Source: Promethearchaeota archaeon (lineage in GTDB: Archaea > Asgardarchaeota > Lokiarchaeia > Sigyniarchaeales > SOKP01). From it: DNA of 64,000 nucleotides. The notes beneath the pieces were generated by a model. The model had not been told where the DNA came from and did not search any database. It worked only from the letters and a program-made list of their open reading frames with translations. The position numbers and the translations under genes were made by a program. Below are positions 42,493 through 51,752 of this stretch, piece after piece (the stretch's first letter is position 1; every line of letters begins with the position of its first letter). Location of the stretch: the NCBI GenBank assembly GCA_013375475.1, contig JABXKD010000002.1, positions 50,313 to 114,312 of the forward strand, read 5' to 3'.

Positions 42493-43503
42493 ATGACTGG
42501 GACTATACTTGAAAGAATTGATAATTTGTTAACAAAAAACAATTATGAAACATTTCTCCTAGACAATTTTACCGATAAAAAGAATAAATTTTGTTTTGAT
42601 TTATTGGTAAAAAAGAATGGCAATATTTTTAGTGTCAAAATTTTCAAAAATATTGATAACTTAAGCGCTGATATTATTGACGATATTAAATCCCTGTCTT
42701 TATTATTAAAATCAAAACCTCTACTGATTGGAATTAGAAACCGTTATCAAGAATTAGAAGATAATACAATTTATATACGAGAAGGGCTACCGTTTATAAC
42801 TTTAACAACTTTAGAAAACTTAGTTAGTAAAGATTTATATCCTCACATATTAGCGAGGAGAGGAGGCGGAGTAATGTTTATAAATGGTAATATAATGAAA
42901 CTTTTGAGAGAAAAGCGCTCACTATCACGAAAAGAGCTTTCAGAATTGCTAGGTCTTGCAAAAAGAACAATCTGTGCTTATGAAAACGAAAGTATGCGCC
43001 CTTCAGAATCAATTGCAAATAAAATCTCAGAGATTCTAGACAATCAAGATATTTTCAGGAAAATAAATCTCTTTGAATGGAACTTCAAATTTGAAATTGA
43101 TAAGAAAGAAACTCGGGAAGAGATTGATTTAAATCCTTTTGAATCTCATCTTCAAGAAGTCTTAGACGATATTGGAATTAGTTCCTATTGGTACAGAAAA
43201 AGTCCAATTCCGTTCAAATTGTCTCTCTATTCAAATACACCCGACGAGAAAGATGAACATAGTTTTTATCCACTTTTTTCAGGAGTTTCTGAAGAAGATA
43301 AAAAAATCAACGAACTTAGTTTTAAATGTTTGAAGATGTTTACAGAAGTATTTCACACAAATTCTCTTTTTATTGTAAATAATGACATAAAAATACCCGA
43401 CTCATTAAAGAAAATTAAAATTCCTATTGTAAAAATTAGAAATCTAGAAAAAGTTGACGACGAAGCGGAATTTATTGACCTCATCCAAGAATCAGGTAAT
43501 TAA
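42493..43503 (+). CDS. HTH transcriptional regulator (COG1395-like)
   Basis: 336 residues. An N-terminal domain of about 120 residues has a nuclease-like pattern (NKFCFDLLVKKNGNIFSVKI), a central XRE helix-turn-helix (MKLLREKRSLSRKELSELLG, LAKRTICAYENESMRPSESI) at about residues 135-175, and a C-terminal domain with YWYRKSPIPFKLSLYS. The three-part order matches the archaeal family COG1395 of predicted regulators. Its 3' end overlaps the RNase HII gene by 29-50 bases, so the two are co-translated. Target unknown. Confidence 0.78.
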   Translation: MTGTILERIDNLLTKNNYETFLLDNFTDKKNKFCFDLLVKKNGNIFSVKIFKNIDNLSADIIDDIKSLSLLLKSKPLLIGIRNRYQELEDNTIYIREGLPFITLTTLENLVSKDLYPHILARRGGGVMFINGNIMKLLREKRSLSRKELSELLGLAKRTICAYENESMRPSESIANKISEILDNQDIFRKINLFEWNFKFEIDKKETREEIDLNPFESHLQEVLDDIGISSYWYRKSPIPFKLSLYSNTPDEKDEHSFYPLFSGVSEEDKKINELSFKCLKMFTEVFHTNSLFIVNNDIKIPDSLKKIKIPIVKIRNLEKVDDEAEFIDLIQESGN

Positions 43504-44173
43504 GCGAGAAATAATTTGTGGTATTGACGAGGCGGGAAGAGGGCCTGTCTTAGGTCCAATGGTTATCTGTGGTGTCTGTTTTATTGAATCAAAATTAAAG
43601 ATCTTAAGTGAAATAGGAGTAAAGGATTCAAAAAAATTATCAGCAAAACAACGCTCTAAATTAGCAAAATTAATAAAACAAAATTGTGAAAGTTATAAAA
43701 CAATAATAGTTAATGCTCAAGAAATCGATGCAAGAGAAGAAAAAAGAATTACACTAAATAGACTTGAAGAAATTAAAATGGCAGAGATCCTCAATGAGTT
43801 AAAGCCGGATGTTATATATATAGACGCTGCTGATGTCAATGAAGAAAGATTTAAAAAATCTATTTTAAAGCAATTAAATTATTCACCTAAGAAAATTATT
43901 TCTAAGCACAAAGCTGATGATCTATTCCCAGTAGTCTCAGCCAGTTCAATTATAGCTAAGGATTTGAGAGATAATATTATTGAAGATCTAAAAAAAAAAT
44001 ACGGAGAATTAGGCTCAGGATACCCTTCTGATATACAATCCATAGAATTTCTACGAGAATGGATAAGAGAAAAGAAGAAGGTCCCTCATTTCGCAAGAAA
44101 ATCGTGGGAAACTACCAAAAAGATCGTCAGAGAAGAATTATTTAACACTAAAATAACTGATTTTATGAATTGA
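43475..44173 (+). CDS. rnhB: ribonuclease HII
   Basis: Cleaves the RNA strand of RNA-DNA hybrids, including single ribonucleotides in DNA. All catalytic acids are visible: GIDEAGRGPVLGPMVICG (Asp-Glu), YIDAADVNEERF (Asp), and KADDLFPVVSASSIIAK (Asp). Length about 230 residues is normal. No ATG lies near the front; the best starts are TTG at 43475 or TTG at 43454, both inside the end of the upstream HTH gene. The last residues (TTKKIVREELFN...) carry no evident PIP box. Confidence 0.93.
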   Translation: MTSSKNQVIKREIICGIDEAGRGPVLGPMVICGVCFIESKLKILSEIGVKDSKKLSAKQRSKLAKLIKQNCESYKTIIVNAQEIDAREEKRITLNRLEEIKMAEILNELKPDVIYIDAADVNEERFKKSILKQLNYSPKKIISKHKADDLFPVVSASSIIAKDLRDNIIEDLKKKYGELGSGYPSDIQSIEFLREWIREKKKVPHFARKSWETTKKIVREELFNTKITDFMN

Positions 44174-44213
44174 GTTTAGTAACTAAATGAGTAATAAAAT
44201 TCTTTATACATAT

Positions 44214-44903
44214 TTATTTCTGAACCGTTAGAATAATGTGATTTGCAGCGAAATTGTGGATATTAATGCTGTCAATAATTATATAGCCCGCTTTTTCTAT
44301 AATTCTTTTTTCTTGGCTGTAAATCTTTTCTGATTTTTGAACGCTGTTAATTGATTGGGATTTTATAGCGAGTATTAAAGTTCCATTATCTTTTAGGTAG
44401 TAATTACAGTTTTCAATGGCTATTTCTGCTTGATTAGGTTGAGCGATGTCTTGATAAACGAGATCAATAAGAGTAAAAATACAATTAGCATAGCTTTCGG
44501 GAAAATTAGCATCAGCTAAGATAGGAATGATATTTTTTCTTTTATCGCTGTTTTGAATCAATTGTCTCATGCTACGCTCAGCGAATTCGACTCCGTAAAT
44601 AACTCCATTGTAAACAATGTCCGAAAGATGAGATATTGTGGTTCCAGAGGATGCACCCAAATACAAGCAATTTAAATCCTTCGATAAGAATTCTAACGAA
44701 GGCTTTTCTAATATCATCGCAGCTAATTTGCTTCTAAAGGGGTCCCATTCTCGGTATTCTTCTCCTTTAAAAGTAATTAATTTCTCTCCATATACTTTAT
44801 TACCTGGAACTAAGTTCTTAGAATAAAGTTTTAGATTATTGGGTACTCCTGAGATATAAACATTTGAAAATTTTGGATGGGCTCTTATATTAATATTGCT
44901 CAA
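44214..44903 (-). CDS. flpA: fibrillarin-like rRNA/tRNA 2'-O-methyltransferase
   Basis: Catalytic subunit of the archaeal C/D-box sRNP. About 229 residues, with SAM-binding CLYLGASSGTTISHLSDIV, VYGVEFAERSMRQL, PILADANFPE, and the LIYQD-type motif LVYQDIAQPNQAEI. The start is a TTG at 44903 placed nine bases after GGAGGT, a full Shine-Dalgarno formed by the last codons of nop5 (AGG AGG TAA). Longer ORF starts upstream would run through nop5 and are rejected. It is the second gene of a nop5-flpA operon, the standard archaeal pair. Confidence 0.94.
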   Translation of the reverse strand: MSNINIRAHPKFSNVYISGVPNNLKLYSKNLVPGNKVYGEKLITFKGEEYREWDPFRSKLAAMILEKPSLEFLSKDLNCLYLGASSGTTISHLSDIVYNGVIYGVEFAERSMRQLIQNSDKRKNIIPILADANFPESYANCIFTLIDLVYQDIAQPNQAEIAIENCNYYLKDNGTLILAIKSQSINSVQKSEKIYSQEKRIIEKAGYIIIDSINIHNFAANHIILTVQK

Positions 44904-44910
44904 TTTACCA

Positions 44911-46134
44911 TTACCTCCTTTTTTTTTTATACATTTGTTTTTTACTCGAACTAATCTTACTTTTAGGTTCACTTTTTTTAAGTGGAGGGTTAGGATATTT
45001 CTTCTCAATTTCTAGAATTTTTTCGTTTATATCCTTTGAAAGCATATCAGCTACAAATTCTCCTCCAAAAAAATCTACTTTTGCTGAAATTCCAATCTTT
45101 CCTGAGATCACTCGAGAAATTTTTCCGCGATTCCAGGGCTTACTTCCTCGGATTTGGTTCCATTGAAAAATCAATCCGTGTTTTGGGCGTTTTTCGCCAG
45201 TTTTAAGAAACCTATATAAAGCTTTCTCAGCTCCCAAGAGCTGAATCCTCGAAGCCGGCATAAATGCTAATTTTTTTAAACTTCCCGCCTTTGCTATTAG
45301 TTTCGCCCCAATTAAACCTCCAACTAAAGCAAAGAGATTTGGAGCAACTTGTTCCATCAACATATCTAAATGATCCTCTAACTCTTGCCTAAAATCGTCC
45401 AAGGATAGAATTTCATGAGCATATTTTTTAATTATACTAATTTCAATATCCGCTCCCATTGAACTGGATGCTAAATTTTGCAACAGATTAATTCTCGATT
45501 CCTTAAAACTGAACTCCTGGTCGATCTTTTCATAAGTAAAATTATCTCGTTTTCCTAAAATTGTAATTAATTTTGCAATAAGGATATTTTCTTCGATAAA
45601 TTTATCTGTTAATTCCGGAAAATGTAAACCATACCATTCTCTCATGCGACTTGAGAACAAACTTATAGATTTTTTAAGAATATCCAAAGTCTCTATGATC
45701 TGAACGATTTCTACATCTCCCTTACTCCCAAACTGACTAACTTTATCTTTGATTAATTGTTCTTCAACTTTCTTAAAGAATAAAAGAATCTCGTCTCGAG
45801 TTTTTGTAAAACCAATTTTATTTAATTGATCCCTTAAATTAAAGCGGAAATTTTTAAATTCTAAAGAATATTTTTCGAAGGAAGCTGTAAATCCTAAGCA
45901 CTGCGTTGTTAGTTCTTTTAATTTCTTATTATCAAATACAAAATCATCAAAACCAGTATTTTTTAGCTCATTCATGAAGTCTGAGTATTCTTCAGAAAGC
46001 ATATCGTTATTTAATGATTTATAAAATTCTATAGATTTTTGAATATCGCTTAAGAAATTAATATAATTAAGGAAATTCCCTCCATCATCAGTAGCATATA
46101 TTCCCATTAAAGTATCAATAATAAAACATCTCAT
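44911..46134 (-). CDS. nop5: C/D-box sRNP core protein Nop5 (Nop56/58 family)
   Basis: Scaffold that links L7Ae-bound C/D RNA to fibrillarin. About 407 residues: an N-terminal domain (RCFIIDTLMGIYATDDGGNF), the coiled-coil region (about 120-240), the Nop RNA-binding domain with GLIGAKLIAKAGSLKKLAFM and PASRIQLLGAEKALYRFLKT, then PKHGLIFQW, and a lysine-rich tail that also encodes the flpA Shine-Dalgarno. The ATG at 46134 gives the start expected from the family (residue-for-residue in register with MKVYIVESPAGVYA-type N-termini); a GTG at 46146 is possible. Confidence 0.94.
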   Translation of the reverse strand: MRCFIIDTLMGIYATDDGGNFLNYINFLSDIQKSIEFYKSLNNDMLSEEYSDFMNELKNTGFDDFVFDNKKLKELTTQCLGFTASFEKYSLEFKNFRFNLRDQLNKIGFTKTRDEILLFFKKVEEQLIKDKVSQFGSKGDVEIVQIIETLDILKKSISLFSSRMREWYGLHFPELTDKFIEENILIAKLITILGKRDNFTYEKIDQEFSFKESRINLLQNLASSSMGADIEISIIKKYAHEILSLDDFRQELEDHLDMLMEQVAPNLFALVGGLIGAKLIAKAGSLKKLAFMPASRIQLLGAEKALYRFLKTGEKRPKHGLIFQWNQIRGSKPWNRGKISRVISGKIGISAKVDFFGGEFVADMLSKDINEKILEIEKKYPNPPLKKSEPKSKISSSKKQMYKKKRR

Positions 46135-46233
46135 TAATCTAAACACTTACCATTCTAAAAATTCTCAAATAACAATTTATATTATTATATATATATACCT
46201 ATTAAAGAATTTTAATGAACTTTTCTGAGTTAA

Positions 46234-47160
46234 ATGCTTGAACTAAATATTTCGGAGTTAAAATTAAATTCTCCTTTAATTTTAGCTTCTGGCATTTTAG
46301 GAGTTTCTTATTCTACAATGAAAAGGTTAGTTGACGCAGGAGTAGGCGCTATAACCACTAAATCAATAGGTCCAAAACCAAGAAAGGGATATAAAAATCC
46401 TTCAATTATCGAAGTCTATCCAGGTACATTTTTGAATAGTGTAGGATTGGGAAATCCGGGAATAAATAATTTTATCACAGAAATTTCAGAATTAAAGAAA
46501 TTTAAATTTCCGTTAATAGTAAGTGTGTTTGGAGATTCTATCGAATCTTATATTAGTGTGGCATTAAAAGCAGAACTAGCAGGGGCTGATGCTATAGAAA
46601 TAAACATTTCATGTCCTCACGCTGAGGTTTCTAGCATAGGTATTGATAAAAATCTTACATTCTCTATTGTTAAATCAATGAAAGAGGAGCTTAAGGTACC
46701 ACTATTTGTCAAATTAAATCCCAATGTGACTAATCTAGGTGAGATCGCTTTAGCAGCTCAGAACGGGGGAGCTGATGCTGTAGTAGCCATTAATACCCTT
46801 GCTGCTATGAAAGTCGATATTAATACTAAAAGGCCGATTTTGTCACACGGAAGTGGAGGACTTTCAGGAAATGCAATACATCCAATTGCAGTAAAAATGG
46901 TTTATGATTTGTACAAATTATTAGAAATTCCTATAATCGGATGTGGAGGGGCCTCAAATTGGGAAGATGTTATAGAATTTATTCTAGTGGGGGCTTCTGC
47001 GGTTCAAATTGGGACTGCTTTATATCAGGGGGTAGAAATTATTACTGGTATTATTAACGGGTTAAAAAAGTTTCTTACGGATAATGATTATAGCTCAATT
47101 TCTCAGTTAAAAGGTTTGGCACATGAATTTGAAACTCAAGAGGTTCCCGATTTTGACTAA
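46234..47160 (+). CDS. pyrD: dihydroorotate dehydrogenase, class 1B catalytic subunit PyrD
   Basis: Oxidises dihydroorotate to orotate in pyrimidine synthesis. 308 residues with FMN and substrate motifs: LILASGILGVS, AITTKSIGPKPRKGY, LNSVGLGNPGI, EINISCPHAEVSS (catalytic Cys region), PLFVKLNPNV, AINTLAAMKVD, SGGLSGNAIHPIAV, PIIGCGGASNWEDV. It is followed after four bases by pyrK, whose product passes electrons to NAD+. This is the class 1B pair. Start ATG at 46234. Confidence 0.95.
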   Translation: MLELNISELKLNSPLILASGILGVSYSTMKRLVDAGVGAITTKSIGPKPRKGYKNPSIIEVYPGTFLNSVGLGNPGINNFITEISELKKFKFPLIVSVFGDSIESYISVALKAELAGADAIEINISCPHAEVSSIGIDKNLTFSIVKSMKEELKVPLFVKLNPNVTNLGEIALAAQNGGADAVVAINTLAAMKVDINTKRPILSHGSGGLSGNAIHPIAVKMVYDLYKLLEIPIIGCGGASNWEDVIEFILVGASAVQIGTALYQGVEIITGIINGLKKFLTDNDYSSISQLKGLAHEFETQEVPDFD

Positions 47161-47164
47161 CAAT

Positions 47165-47989
47165 ATGATTGAAACAGTGAAAATTAAAAAAATCTTAAAT
47201 GAGTGTGATGGGGTAAAAACACTCATTTTTGATAGACACAATACAAATATCCCGAAACCTGGACAATTCGTAATGATTTGGGTACCTGGCGTTGATGAAA
47301 TTCCAATGTCAATATCTTCCTATAAAAATAATGGAGAGTGGGCAATAACTGTTAAAAATATAGGAGAATGTACTGATTCTATTCACAAACTTAAGGTTGG
47401 GGACTATATCGGAGTTCGTGGACCTTTAGGTAACTTTTTTAAAATTCCTCAAGAAACAAATAAGAACATATTTTTAATTGGAGGAGGTATTGGAATGGCT
47501 CCTTTAAGATTTTTGGCCACTGAACTTATTAAAATGGGTCGAAAATTTAAATTGATTTTAGGTGCGAAAGAAGAAACCGAAGTAATATTTGTAAATGAAT
47601 TCCTTGACTACCAAAAAAAGGAATTAGATTTATTTTTCTGCACTGATGATGGAAGCTTCGGTGAAAAAGGAGTCACAACCGATTTATTTGAGAAAATTAT
47701 TGAGAACTTAAATACAGAAGAAATTAAAAACACGATCGTTTTCACTTGCGGCCCCGAAATAATGATGTATAAAATTCTCCAAATTTGTGAAGAAAAAAAA
47801 ATTGAATTATATGCAAGCCTTGAAAGGATTATGAGATGTGGATGCGGATTATGCGGATTATGTGTTTTAGACCCCATTGGATTATTAGTATGTAATGACG
47901 GGCCCGTTTTTAGTTCAAAATCTTTAGCAGAAATAAAAGATTTTGGCCAATATAAGAGAGATTTTTCTGGAAAGAAAAACTCAATTTAA
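47165..47989 (+). CDS. pyrK: dihydroorotate dehydrogenase electron-transfer subunit PyrK
   Basis: FAD and [2Fe-2S] protein of the class 1B dihydroorotate dehydrogenase. About 274 residues: FAD site (PGQFVMIWVPGVDEIPMSIS), NAD site (NIFLIGGGIGMAPLRFLATE, FTCGPEIMMYKIL), and the cysteine cluster CGCGLCGLCV with a further Cys in LLVCNDGPVF. The ATG at 47165, just after the pyrD stop, is the natural start; an ATG at 47123 inside pyrD would add 14 residues. The cluster spacing is intact. Confidence 0.94.
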   Translation: MIETVKIKKILNECDGVKTLIFDRHNTNIPKPGQFVMIWVPGVDEIPMSISSYKNNGEWAITVKNIGECTDSIHKLKVGDYIGVRGPLGNFFKIPQETNKNIFLIGGGIGMAPLRFLATELIKMGRKFKLILGAKEETEVIFVNEFLDYQKKELDLFFCTDDGSFGEKGVTTDLFEKIIENLNTEEIKNTIVFTCGPEIMMYKILQICEEKKIELYASLERIMRCGCGLCGLCVLDPIGLLVCNDGPVFSSKSLAEIKDFGQYKRDFSGKKNSI

Positions 47990-48056
47990 AAAAAACTATT
48001 TATGAAATTAAAAAGAAAAGCATTTTTTTCACTCTCTACATAATATATCTTATAGA

Positions 48057-49685
48057 ATGAATGAATTAACAAATTCGGAAACAGTCAAAAGGATTTCAAG
48101 GGAAATTATTGACTATTTAATGATTCATCCTAACTTTCCCCGGCAAAAAATCACGAACTTAAAAGGGAAATTTGGAAAGAAATATAATTATCATAAGGTT
48201 ATTAAGAACGCTCAAATCTTACACCATGCTACTGAAGAGGAATTAGGAGTTATTATACAACTTTTAAAGAGAAGAATAACTAGATCGATTTCAGGCGTGT
48301 CTGTTATAGCAATTATGACAAAACCTCTTCCTTGTCCTGGAAACTGCGTTTACTGTCCCGGGCAAGATTCTCAACCAGATCAAAAAGTAGCTCAATCGTA
48401 TACAGGTCGTGAACCGGCTGCGATGAGATCTATACATAATAATTATGACTCCTATGAACAAGTGCAGAGTAGAATCAAAGATTTAGAGGCAATAGGTCAT
48501 AATGTAGATAAGATTGATTTAGTATGCATGGGAGGTACGTTCCTATCCTCACCTATCGACTATCAAGAGGAATTCATCAGAGGGGCGTATGAAGGAGTCG
48601 TAGAGAGGAGAGCTGCTAATTTAGAGGAAATAAAAAGAATTGCAGAAAACTCAAAAAGAAGGCTAATAGGATTGACAATTGAAACTCGACCTGATTATTG
48701 CACAGAGCCATATGTAGACATGATGCTTAATTATGGAACGACAAGGGTAGAAATTGGAATTCAGACCGTATTAGACGAGATTTATAAAATAGTGAATAGA
48801 GGACACACCTCCCAAGACAGTATCAATGCTATAAGGATCGCAAAAGACGCTGGTTTAAAAATAAATACTCATATTATGCCTAATTTACCTGGTTCTGACT
48901 GCTCTAAAGATCTAGAAATGTTTGAACATTTATTTTCTTCTCAAGATTATCGTCCAGATATGTTAAAAATTTACCCATGTGTAGTTATTAAAGGAACTAA
49001 ATTATACGACTGGTGGAGAGCAGGGGAATTTACACCATATTCAATAAATGAATTAGTTGATTTATTAGCCAATGTAAAACAACAAATTCCTTCTTATATG
49101 AGAATTCAGAGGATTATGAGAGATATACCTGCAGATCTTATTGAAGCTGGATGTAAAAAAAGCAATTTAAGACAATTAGTACATAAAAGGTTAGAAGAAC
49201 TTAATTTAAAATGTAATTGCATTAGATGTCGAGAATATGGAATTGCTAAAAAATCTGTAGCTATCGATGAAAACAAATTTGAAGATATTAAATTGTATCG
49301 TTATGATTATGACGCTTCGAATGGACAAGAAATATTTTTATCTTATGAAAATAAAAAGGAAGATTATCTTGTAGCATACTTGAGATTAAGAAAACCTTCA
49401 GAATATGCTCATAGACACGAATTGAATGATGGAAAAACAATGGTCGTAAGGGAAGTGAAAGTCGTAGGTGAATTAGTCCCTACAGACAAAAAACCTAATA
49501 GGAAGACACAACTTCAACATCGAGGTTTTGGAAAATTGTTGATGGAAAATGCCGAAAAAATTGCTCTTGAAGATTTTAATTCTAAAAAGTTAGCTGTAAT
49601 CAGCGGTATAGGTGTGAGAGATTGGTTTTATGAGCTTGGTTACACTCTTGATGGAAATTATGTCTCAAAACCTTTAATTGATTAA
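48057..49685 (+). CDS. elp3: tRNA wobble-uridine acetyltransferase Elp3
   Basis: A single-chain archaeal Elongator enzyme making cm5U-type modification at U34. 542 residues: a radical SAM domain with MTKPLPCPGNCVYCPG (C-x4-C-x2-C as in Elp3), GGTFLS, LTIETRPDYC, VEIGIQTV and HIMPNLPG, then a zinc-binding CNCIRCREYG, and a C-terminal GNAT domain with the acetyl-CoA loop QLQHRGFGKLLMENAE. The ATG at 48057 is used. Full length and intact. Confidence 0.96.
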   Translation: MNELTNSETVKRISREIIDYLMIHPNFPRQKITNLKGKFGKKYNYHKVIKNAQILHHATEEELGVIIQLLKRRITRSISGVSVIAIMTKPLPCPGNCVYCPGQDSQPDQKVAQSYTGREPAAMRSIHNNYDSYEQVQSRIKDLEAIGHNVDKIDLVCMGGTFLSSPIDYQEEFIRGAYEGVVERRAANLEEIKRIAENSKRRLIGLTIETRPDYCTEPYVDMMLNYGTTRVEIGIQTVLDEIYKIVNRGHTSQDSINAIRIAKDAGLKINTHIMPNLPGSDCSKDLEMFEHLFSSQDYRPDMLKIYPCVVIKGTKLYDWWRAGEFTPYSINELVDLLANVKQQIPSYMRIQRIMRDIPADLIEAGCKKSNLRQLVHKRLEELNLKCNCIRCREYGIAKKSVAIDENKFEDIKLYRYDYDASNGQEIFLSYENKKEDYLVAYLRLRKPSEYAHRHELNDGKTMVVREVKVVGELVPTDKKPNRKTQLQHRGFGKLLMENAEKIALEDFNSKKLAVISGIGVRDWFYELGYTLDGNYVSKPLID

Positions 49686-49832
49686 TCTTTTCTAGATACC
49701 AAGGATTAACTAAGTATAATTGTAATTATTTAGATTTAAAACTAATTTATTGATCTTCCATACAATATATTCAAATTATAAAATGAATTAAACAGTTCAT
49801 AGTAGTAGTATATTATTATTAAATGATTTATT

Positions 49833-51752
49833 ATGTACAAGTTCGATTATGAAGAATTAGGATTAATATGCGGCTTAGAAATTCATCAACAGCTTGATAC
49901 AGAAACTAAACTGTTTTGTAGATGCCCAAGTAAACTTCAAGGAACTAGACCGCCAGATTTTAATACAAAGAGGTATATGAGACCTGTTTTGGGAGAAATG
50001 GGAACATTTGATACTGCTATGCTAACGGAATATAAAAAAGGTAAGACGATCATTTATGAAGGTTATAATGATGTAATTTGTACGTATGAGTTAGACGATA
50101 CTCCCCCGTTTTCCTGTAACGAGGAAGCTAGAAAAATTGCATTAGAATTAGCGTTACTTCTTAACGCAAATATTATTGAAGAGATGCATGTAAGTAGGAA
50201 AAATTATCTTGATGGAAGTGTTCCTTCTGGGTTTCAACGCACGATGATTTTAGGAACTGATGGTTATTTAACATTAAAGAACGGTAAAAAGATCAGAATT
50301 GACATCTTAAGCTTAGAAGAAGAAGCTGCGAGGAAAATAAAAACTGAAAATAAAACTAATTTTTACAGATTAGATCGTCTAGGAATTCCTTTAGTAGAAG
50401 TAACAACTAAACCGGATATAAATACTCCTGAAGAATGTAGAGATTGTGCTGAACGAATTGGGTTGTTATTATGGATGACCAATGTGAAAAAGGTGCTTGG
50501 CTCAATTAGACAAGATGTCAATGTAAGCATTAAATCTGGAACCAGGATTGAAATTAAAGGAGTTCAAAAATTGAGTTGGATACCCCTACTGATTAACCAT
50601 GAAATCTCACGTCAGCTTGGCCTGATAGAGATCAGAGAAGAACTAAAAAATCGAAAAGTAAGTGAAAAAGACATCCCTAAAGGACCTATAGATTTAACAA
50701 GTTTGATGGCAAAAACTAAATCTAAGTTCGTAGCAAGTGGCTTAAAATCTGGAAAAAGCCTCTATGGTTTCAATTTTAAAGGTTTTAAGGGTATTTTTGG
50801 AAAAGAGTTAATGGAAGATTATAGATTTGGTACCGAAGTAAGCAGTAAAGTCAAAGTTATTTCAGGATTAAAGGGGATAATACACTCTGACGAAAATTTA
50901 GAAAGTTATAATTTATCTAAAGATGATATCCAAAAGATTCAGAATAAATTGAATTCGAAAGAATTTGATTGTTTCGTTTTAATTCTGGGAACTAAGAAAG
51001 AACTTAATAAAGCAGCAGATATAATTATTACTCGTATTGAGTACATTTTTAAAGGTGTTCCGCCTGAAACAAGAAAGGCTCTTGAAAATGGAACTACAGA
51101 GTTTTTGAGAGAATTACACGGTGGAGCACGATTATACCCGGATACGGATTCTCAAGCTATTATGAATACAGCTGAAGAAATTAAAAAAATTCAAAACACT
51201 TTACCTCATTATCCTTGGGATATAATTGCAGATTATGCTAAAAAGTATAAAGTTGAACAGAGTTCTATTAAAGATTTAATTTTTAAAGGGAAACTCACTT
51301 TATTTGATAGTTTAATCGAAATCTATCCCGAGAAACCTTCGATTGTCTTAAATACTTTGCTAAATAAAGCAAAAGCTATCAAGCGTGAAGGAAAAAGTAT
51401 AGAAAATATAACTGATGATGATTATAAAAAAATCTTCCAAGAATTGAAAAATGAAAACATTGGAAAGGAAGCAATCGAAGATATAATGAGGTTAAAAGCA
51501 GATTCTCCAAATCTTTCTATCGAACAATCAATCGAGAAACTCCATTTTGAAACTCTTTCAGTTGAAGATTTAAAAATAATAATAAGTGAAATCGTAAATA
51601 AAAACTCAGATATCATTAAAGAAAGAGGAATGAGATCTATGGGACCACTAATGGGAGAAGTAATGGAAAAAGTACGTGGTAAAATAGATGGCGAGATCGT
51701 TTCTAAACTATTGAAGGTGCAGATCCTCAACAAATTAAAGGAGATGAAATAA
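49833..51752 (+). CDS. gatE: glutamyl-tRNA(Gln) amidotransferase subunit E
   Basis: The tRNA-binding and kinase subunit of GatDE, which converts Glu-tRNA(Gln) to Gln-tRNA(Gln) in archaea. 639 residues: cradle-domain motifs LICGLEIHQQLDTETKLFCR, CP, RYMRPVLGEMG, HVSRKNYLDGSVPSGFQRT, GIPLVEVTTKPDI and SIRQDVNVSI; an AspRS-like insert; and the C-terminal YqeY-like helical tail. GatD starts immediately after the stop, so they form a two-gene operon. Confidence 0.96.
   Translation: MYKFDYEELGLICGLEIHQQLDTETKLFCRCPSKLQGTRPPDFNTKRYMRPVLGEMGTFDTAMLTEYKKGKTIIYEGYNDVICTYELDDTPPFSCNEEARKIALELALLLNANIIEEMHVSRKNYLDGSVPSGFQRTMILGTDGYLTLKNGKKIRIDILSLEEEAARKIKTENKTNFYRLDRLGIPLVEVTTKPDINTPEECRDCAERIGLLLWMTNVKKVLGSIRQDVNVSIKSGTRIEIKGVQKLSWIPLLINHEISRQLGLIEIREELKNRKVSEKDIPKGPIDLTSLMAKTKSKFVASGLKSGKSLYGFNFKGFKGIFGKELMEDYRFGTEVSSKVKVISGLKGIIHSDENLESYNLSKDDIQKIQNKLNSKEFDCFVLILGTKKELNKAADIIITRIEYIFKGVPPETRKALENGTTEFLRELHGGARLYPDTDSQAIMNTAEEIKKIQNTLPHYPWDIIADYAKKYKVEQSSIKDLIFKGKLTLFDSLIEIYPEKPSIVLNTLLNKAKAIKREGKSIENITDDDYKKIFQELKNENIGKEAIEDIMRLKADSPNLSIEQSIEKLHFETLSVEDLKIIISEIVNKNSDIIKERGMRSMGPLMGEVMEKVRGKIDGEIVSKLLKVQILNKLKEMK

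Noticed and set aside
44904..45008. Longer N-terminus of FlpA overlapping the nop5 3' end.
   Set aside because: The extra residues are the frame-shifted reading of the nop5 tail; a full Shine-Dalgarno and TTG at 44903 explain the start.
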